The position numbers and the translations under genes were made by a program. Shown here piece by piece: positions 57,500 through 64,000 of a DNA stretch of 64,000 bases. The notes beneath the pieces are model-generated. The model saw only the letters and a list, made by a program, of their open reading frames with translations. It did no database searches and was not told where the DNA came from. How positions within the stretch are numbered: position 1 is the stretch's first letter; the number at the start of each line of letters is the position of its first letter. The DNA is from Daucus carota subsp. sativus (taxonomy: Eukaryota; Streptophyta; Magnoliopsida; Apiales; Apiaceae): positions 63,664,949 through 63,728,948 of the forward strand of contig NC_030383.2 in assembly GCF_001625215.2 (NCBI RefSeq). The letters are read 5' to 3'.

Positions 57500-59280
57500 T
57501 ATTTATCCTTTTGACAATTTGACTTTAAATAAATCTTCATAAATTAATAAATTTGATATTTCTAATTGTATTAACCTATTTATTAGAATTTAATTATATA
57601 CAAATTTTAATGTCTAGTTGTTTTTAAGCATTTTGACAAAATTACTTTATTAATAATGAATACTATATCTTAAATAAAAAGAAAAATATTTTTAGTGTTG
57701 TTTTTATATTGCAGACAGTGGAAATTGTATATATCTTTATATCATTTTTTTTATCGATTATATATATAATTATATCATATTTTTTTTAAGATATCTATAA
57801 TTTAAATATTTTTAAAAAATTCTCTCTAATCAGCTTCTTAATTGGAATTTTGTACGATTCAATTTTAGGTAAAATTGGTCAAAATTTATATAATTTATAT
57901 TTAATGATTTAAAGTAATGAATGCAGGGCATGTGAGTTGGCTGGGAATTGGGAAAGCAAGAACTCATGTGATGGCCTACCCACCTGGTCATTTTTAAGGT
58001 ATCTTCAGAGATCTAATTTCATGCCAAAAGTTTATAATATATGTCTATCATTATTGTCTTTTCGGTTCCAATTTTTTTTAATTTATATTGATAGATTAAA
58101 ATATTAAAATTTTGATCAATTGTCTATAACGAAAATTTTTAGAGATTTTTATTTAATACATGTTTTAAGAGAACTTTTATATGTTAAATAATATTTGAGC
58201 ATTGTTTTGAAATATTTATATATAATTACTTTGACTAGTTTATTTATTAAAATTATATATGATACATCTAAAAAAATATAAGAAAAACATTTTAATTAAA
58301 AAATATATATTATTTGAATGTAAAATACTTTTAAAACAAAATTTACTGATTTACCACGTCATCAAAAATTTGAGAAAAGAAAATATAGAGCATACATTTC
58401 AAAATGCTGATTTTACGGTCAGCAGAATTCTAGGTGTTTTTCTTTAAGGGGACACATAGCTTTTTTCCTGTAAATAGACTATAGGTGCTGCAAAGAACAC
58501 TATTTTATTAATACTGGTCCTTTAAGTTACTTATGTTTCATCAAATAATAAAGTATTCTCTGGAAAAAAAATGGAAATTATTTGTAACATTTATTCTTGT
58601 GACAATATTAACTGCCTTATAAATATTTCATTTCCTAAATACATTGTAACATATATACATGGAGTGGATTAATATTATAGCATTATTATATAAGATCTAA
58701 GATTTAATTAGTCTAAGGTATGTTGATATAGTCTCAAAAAATTAGAAAGTCAGATTGTATTAATACACAGAACTCATTCCTTAATCCTTCCCAGTCAAAA
58801 AAAAAGACAAGTCTGGTCAGAATATTAATCAGACCAAGAATTTCTAGAAGCAATATGAATTTTCTTCTGGTACAGCTTACCAATAACAATATCTAACAGG
58901 AGCAGCTGTCAAATGCACCTACATCATCTCTGCATATATCACTACTGGGTTTAAGATCAGAAACCCAGAATACCAGCAAAGTAATGGAAGAACTAAGCCA
59001 ATAGTCGAGTTTTCGATATTGCTGTGGAAAGATATGAAAGAACTAACCAGTCTTCTAGTAGAAGAGATTTTAGATGCATTGATCTCATGATCTTGCAAGA
59101 TGAGGTTCATAAGAGCCGAATTTAAGGGCCAAGTAATTTCCATGACTTTATAGCATTAAAAAAAATGTGAAGTATTCATCAAATTATATTTCGAGGTACA
59201 AAATGCTCTCTGCTCAGTTGTGACTATCAAAAAATACACATACCCGGTTCTTGAATACATTACAACTTGGACAGCTGACT
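57500..59280. other. AT-rich intergenic stretch between VAMP and NSN1
   Basis: No gene recognised. Frames at 58259-58447 and 58919-59143 have no domain and AT-driven composition. The region presumably contains the VAMP promoter and, near 59280, the NSN1 3' untranslated region. Confidence 0.5.
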
Positions 59281-59289
59281 ACTTCCGTA

Positions 59290-62200
59290 TCAATCCAGCT
59301 CAATTGGTGTCTCTAGTTTGCTCCCGGTAGAAGTGTTATCCATGGTATCTGCGTCATTACTGGGAGTGTTAGCCGGGATGTCCTCCTCGTCACTGGCATC
59401 ATCATTCACAGTATCTTTCTTGAAGTAATCCACCTTAAAGTCGTAATCACCTTCCATGTCTTCTGTGGAAGAAGATTTTTTGGCCTTTTTAGCTCTCTTG
59501 TCTGCTTTCCGAACCTTGGTGTCAAGTACACCATCTGCATCATTCAGCTCTGTATTCTTTTGGTCGCCTGCAGTGTGTGCTTTCTTCTCACCTGCATCAT
59601 CTTCATCCATGGGCTCATTGTTGTCACTACCAGTATTTTTACTATGAGCTGTACCTTTCCTTGCAGGCACTGGTTGCGGCTGCAATTCATCCTACACCAC
59701 AAATGATGCTTATTACCCAGAGGTAGAAGATTGTATATGCAAAATTCAACTACTTTAGACTTTACAGGGAGAAAATGCATTAGCTTAGAGATATTCTGAT
59801 ATCCTGTGCTTAAATAGAATGACAGATGCACCCTACCCGTACAAATGATACAAAATGGTTGAGTGAACAACACTACAATGTATACAAAATGAACATCAGA
59901 TACACAATATACATACCTCGATCAACAATACCCCTACATTTTCGAGAAATTTTTTTGAAGAATTATTTTTTTGGGAAAAAATAGAAAGATATTTTTTCTC
60001 ACTAGCTACGGTTGTTACTTGTGAAAACCTATAGAAGACGATATTCCTATACGAACCTCGAAGAGCTTCTCATCAAATGTAAGAGGTCCATTTGCTGGAA
60101 CTTCAACCAGTTGAAAATCTTCTGCAGATTTAAGGTTTTCAATAAATGAGGACTCTGTAGCATATACTTCATCCACATTGAACTTCTTCCCAAGTTCTGA
60201 TATTATATTAGTTTGCATAGGCTCTCCTCCTTCCCTGGTTGGGGGCATTGTGTAATATGGAATTCTACCTGTAAGAAAAAAGGGGTGGGCATAAATTGTC
60301 AACTCACTAGTAATTTACGTTCTCATCCCATTTCATATCATATCTATACCATGCTATGCAAGTTTAATTGTGAAGCATACCCTCATTCCAATCGTGCAAA
60401 ACGATTCTAGCAGCAGCATCAACATCCACAATGCCGCCCTTTTTTAGCTTGCCCCTAGCAGTTGCTACATTTTGAAGAAACTCATCCACCGAGTCAAAAC
60501 TGGGGATCCTGTATAGCATTACCAAGGTTTTGGCAGGGCATAACTTGAAAATTTCCTTTACTGCACAATTCAATGAATTAAGGAAAAAATATTTAGTACA
60601 AACGTAGTCCAAAGACATGACATGATGCCAAGGAATTGGTGACTGAGGGTAAAACAAACCTAAAGAAGAAGTGAAGAAAAATTCTAAGAATGAAGGGTAT
60701 AGTTGGTAAAAAGTTTTTTGGATTTGGATTGTTGCTCCCGCAAGCTATGACTAATAGTTTGATATATTGGTGCACAAACAAACACTAACTATTCAGAGAG
60801 TGGTGTAATCTAGCAGATAATTGCTAAAAAACTTGGTAACAATTAATCGTTGGATCACTAACATTAAAAGAAGTTGGCAAATCAGAAACATAAGTCACAA
60901 AATCAAATTGATTCCAGCAAACTTTAACTGTTTCACAAAGTGGTGTAATCTAAAATCACATCTATCATATAGTTGCTAAGAACTTAGCAACAACTGACCC
61001 TCGAATAACAGAAAGCCACATTTAAACATAGTTGTTGACGAGTTTGAAACATAGTACGTTATCTTTCTTAGTGGTAATGTGTAAGACTTTATTCGAACTA
61101 AAGCATTTCAGCTACAAAATTTCAGCGCAGAAATATTAATTAAACATGTCTACCAGTCACCAATGCGCTTGCAAAATTAGATATTGAGATAGGTACAAAA
61201 TATTACCTGGACTAGTTGGATCATCAACTTTGTCAATTTTCATGCAATTCCTAAGAGCAATGGATGCTTCATTCTCCTCGGATTTTACCATAACAACCCC
61301 TGGGCAATCCAATAATTTAATATTCTTGTCTAATTCAACTTCTTGCATAGACTTTGTCAATCCTGGAGTAGCACTAACATCTACAACGTGACATCTTTTT
61401 AAGCTGTTGATAAGGCTACTCTTCCCAACGTTAGGAAGACCAACAACACCAACAGTGATTGTATTCGTAATCTGTACCAACAAGATGCAATAAGGATCGA
61501 GTAAAAGCAACAGTTCATCAAGGTAATATTGAAAGCCCAAATATGCTCTTCAAGTTCAGAATTTCATTCCTTATATATATTTTCTTGTTTTTTTTTGATA
61601 ACGGGGATAATTACATGAAAGGAGTACGGCATAAAAATTTCAACTATGAACAAGCTAGAAAACAATAGACGGTCTGTTGCAGGTTTACTTATTCCAGCGA
61701 TCAGCATATGAAATATGAAAGAAAAGCAAAAGGTATACAACAGCTACCAATATACCTCACGGCTTTTGGAATATTTTTTCAGTAATTTTGTAAGAGTTTG
61801 GGCTCCAAGGCAGTCACCAGATTCCAGAAGACTGCTTGGTTTTGGAGTCTTTTTGGTCCCCTTTGCAGCATACTTCTTCCCTAGATTTGACTTTTGATGT
61901 TGCGTGCTGCATTTAAAAGCAACAGCTGGTAGTTCCTCCCTAAAATACTTGAGCCACTTCTCTACAGAGACCTTAGGCACAAGATCTGGAATTGAAAGAA
62001 TATGAGATATTTAAATAACAAATATTTAAAAATCCTGATAAGTTTAAGAGTTAAACCAAGTCACTGTAATGATGTGTATATTGCAAGTGGTTACTGAAAT
62101 TACCAATGAAGAGTTATAGTGATTTGCTTTATGATAAGAGTTCCAACTGTAAGATAGGGCCCGTTTTTCTGAGCTTAAAGCCGTGGACTTAAAAGTGATA

Positions 62201-63941
62201 TTGACTTTTAAGTTGATAAAAGTGTGTGTTTGTGTCATAAGTTAATAAGTTCAAATTTGTGTTTGTGGAACAGGGGAGTCTAAGCCAGATCCCAACTCCA
62301 GGATAATTAGCAAGTAATATTTCCAGACTCGATCAAAAAAAGTTTCTTATAAGGTGTGCAGGCAAACACAGCATTGTAATGCAAAAGATAGTTACATTTA
62401 TATAAATAATGACAAATACCAATTTTATTGAGAAGCAATACGAGTTGCTTCTGAGGCCCAGCTTTCAGCACCATCTTTTCTATATCTGCACAGCGTGTAC
62501 CCAGAGGATCACGTGCATCAAGCACTTCCAATATAACATCAGATGCTTCAATGACCTTGGCCAACTCCCTGTAGAAAGCCTTCTCGGGAGTGTCTACATA
62601 AAACCAAGTCTTAGACAAACCGAACACATAACAAGCGGTATTTTCTATTAAAAATAATATGTTCTGCATTGGAATATTGTAGACTAAATAGTCAGCCACA
62701 CACTAATTTACAGAGCAAGACAGAGAACTAATTCATTCAAAGCAAACTATACATGCCGGAATATTGATGCTTCATCACTCTACCAGAAAATTAAATACTG
62801 AATTTATTAATTGTAGTGTAAAGAAAATACATAAACCATCATCTATAGCTAAATGATGTATACACTGAAACTTTTAATAATTTCAAATGTAAATATTAAA
62901 GTATTACTCGGGGGTAAAAAGAATACCCATCAGGGAATATATAATGAAATGATCCTCCTGAAAAAATGCTTAATGGCCACTACAAAGCGAAGGATCTGTC
63001 ATTGATATAAAAGTTATGTATAATCTGCTGGTATCCATACAGAATATCATTTTGGCAATTCGAATCATACTTGGAATATGTCAAATTAAGTCAATATGAT
63101 AGGCATGTTGGCAGAACAATCTGTAATATTTGCGAGATCAAATAATATTAACAATATATTGTAATCCGTTACTTTAATCATTTTACATATTAAGGGTCAT
63201 AATGACAAATTATAGCCACTTGAACTTGATATTATTCACATGTCTTCTGTTTAAAGTTTAACTTAAACTGAACTACTATATATATATTTATATATTCAAT
63301 GGGCAAAAAACAAAAGGGTTTTGTTTCATCAAAAGGTAGTCCCAAATATTAGGGTCTAGATTGTAAATAAATGTTGACTGTTGAGAGGAGAGAAAGATGA
63401 GGGAAAATGTGCATCTATTATTCCATGATATCCATATACAATCATATAACAATCTAAGTGCATATATATAGAAAAAGGCGCACTCTTATCAGATCAAACT
63501 TAGACAACAGTACCCATTAACAATAAAACGTACTTGCAATAATTAAGGACACTTAACAATTGACATTTCAATTTACAACACGAACCAAACAAATGGGACT
63601 TAGATATAGCATTAGAGTGGCCCAACTTATAGCGCAATTATACTTATACTTCCGGTTTCACATTTATACTTCCACCTCTTGTCCTAACATTATATAAGTT
63701 CACAATTGGTCACAATTTCACAGATTATGAGCAGGCTATAATAAAGTCAATGTTAAAATAGAAAGATCATTTATTTTTGAAGGGAAGATGTCACTGTTTG
63801 ATTAAGATAAAAAATATTTGATGGCAGCTTACCTCGAATTTTAACGATGGGTTCAGTTTTAACAGTCTCCTCACCAGCATTTTGTTCTTTTGAAGCATCC
63901 ACATCATCATCCTCTGGCAGGCCCAATTTCCTCTTTCTGGC
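59290..63941 (-). CDS. NSN1: Nucleostemin-like GTPase NSN1 (partial, N-terminus outside the window)
   Basis: Seven exons are visible: 63941-63833, 62593-62420, 61985-61756, 61471-61207, 60560-60381, 60268-60057 and 59691-59290. They are in phase and cover about 523 residues to the stop. The GTPase is circularly permuted: G4 (NKID) precedes G1 (GLPNVGKSS) and G3 (DCPG), as in the YlqF/nucleostemin family. Flanking conserved blocks are [36 protein letters not shown] and IPYYTMPP. The C-terminal exon is Asp/Glu-rich with a Lys-rich run ([11 protein letters not shown]) and [12 protein letters not shown]1 is nucleolar and needed for ribosome biogenesis and meristem and flower development in Arabidopsis. 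The basic N-terminus (perhaps 60-75 residues) lies to the right of the window edge. No defect was seen. Confidence 0.93.
62160..62285. mobile_element. MITE remnant in an NSN1 intron
   Basis: Starts gggcccgtttttctgagctt and contains inverted acttaaaagt/acttttaagt words like those of Tourist/hAT-like MITEs. No complete right end was found. Confidence 0.35.
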
Positions 63942-64000
63942 CTGCAAATTACACAAAAATATATAAATAATTGTATTGCGGAGCTAATCGATAAAACTAT

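Overview
This window looks like nuclear DNA from a flowering plant, most likely a eudicot. The genes are split by AT-rich introns with GT/AG borders, the protein families are plant ones, and the intergenic space is full of small DNA transposons (Stowaway, Tourist/Harbinger, hAT and Mutator-type MITEs and a Helitron). I saw no bacterial operons, CRISPR array, rRNA or tRNA. From memory, the RGF-receptor-like kinase, pectate lyase and EAR-type C2H2 zinc-finger genes lie in the same order as Arabidopsis At5g48940, At5g48900 and At5g48890 (LATE FLOWERING). That suggests conserved microsynteny. The family cannot be fixed from sequence alone.

Layout. 1-3.5 kb: repeats only. 3.6-7.4 kb (-): a ZNHIT3-type HIT zinc-finger gene with eight coding exons, including a tandemly duplicated exon. 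8.8-9.2 kb (-): a secreted glycine-rich cell-wall protein. 11.3-12.1 kb (+): a small LEA-like protein with a possible mitochondrial presequence, tail to tail with an LRR receptor kinase of the RGI/RGFR type at 12.3-15.9 kb (-). 19.0-23.2 kb (-): a seven-exon pectate lyase. 23.3-36.1 kb: a gene-poor transposon field with nested elements. 36.2-36.7 kb (-): a single-exon C2H2 zinc-finger repressor. 39.9-42.8 kb (-): a TXNL4B/DIM1-like splicing protein. 43.2-44.5 kb: a complete-looking non-autonomous Helitron. 46.2-47.1 kb (-): a membrane-anchored FAS1-domain gene with a decayed tandem copy of its 3' end. 48.3-51.4 kb (+): an ALBA RNA-binding protein with a Gln-rich and RGG tail. 54.5-57.4 kb (-): a VAMP721/722-type R-SNARE. 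59.3 kb to the right edge (-): nucleostemin-like GTPase NSN1, without its N-terminus.

These are independent nuclear genes and form no operon. Several share broad themes. Cell wall and secretion are represented by the glycine-rich protein, pectate lyase, FAS1 protein and VAMP. Meristem and developmental signalling are represented by the RGF-receptor-like kinase, the LATE-like zinc finger and NSN1. RNA and ribonucleoprotein biology is represented by ZNHIT3, TXNL4B, ALBA and NSN1. Exon models were built by hand. Nearly all keep reading phase across every junction, which is the main evidence for them.

The most notable observations are: a pair of phase-compatible duplicated exons in ZNHIT3, each able to supply the last Cys of the zinc finger; a palindromic Mutator-like element with a perfect 9-bp target duplication and a Tourist element nested inside it; a 1.8-kb inverted-terminal element carrying three internal repeat copies; the Helitron with recognisable ends; a dispersed repeat family with five copies; and duplicated gene fragments of FAS1 and ALBA.
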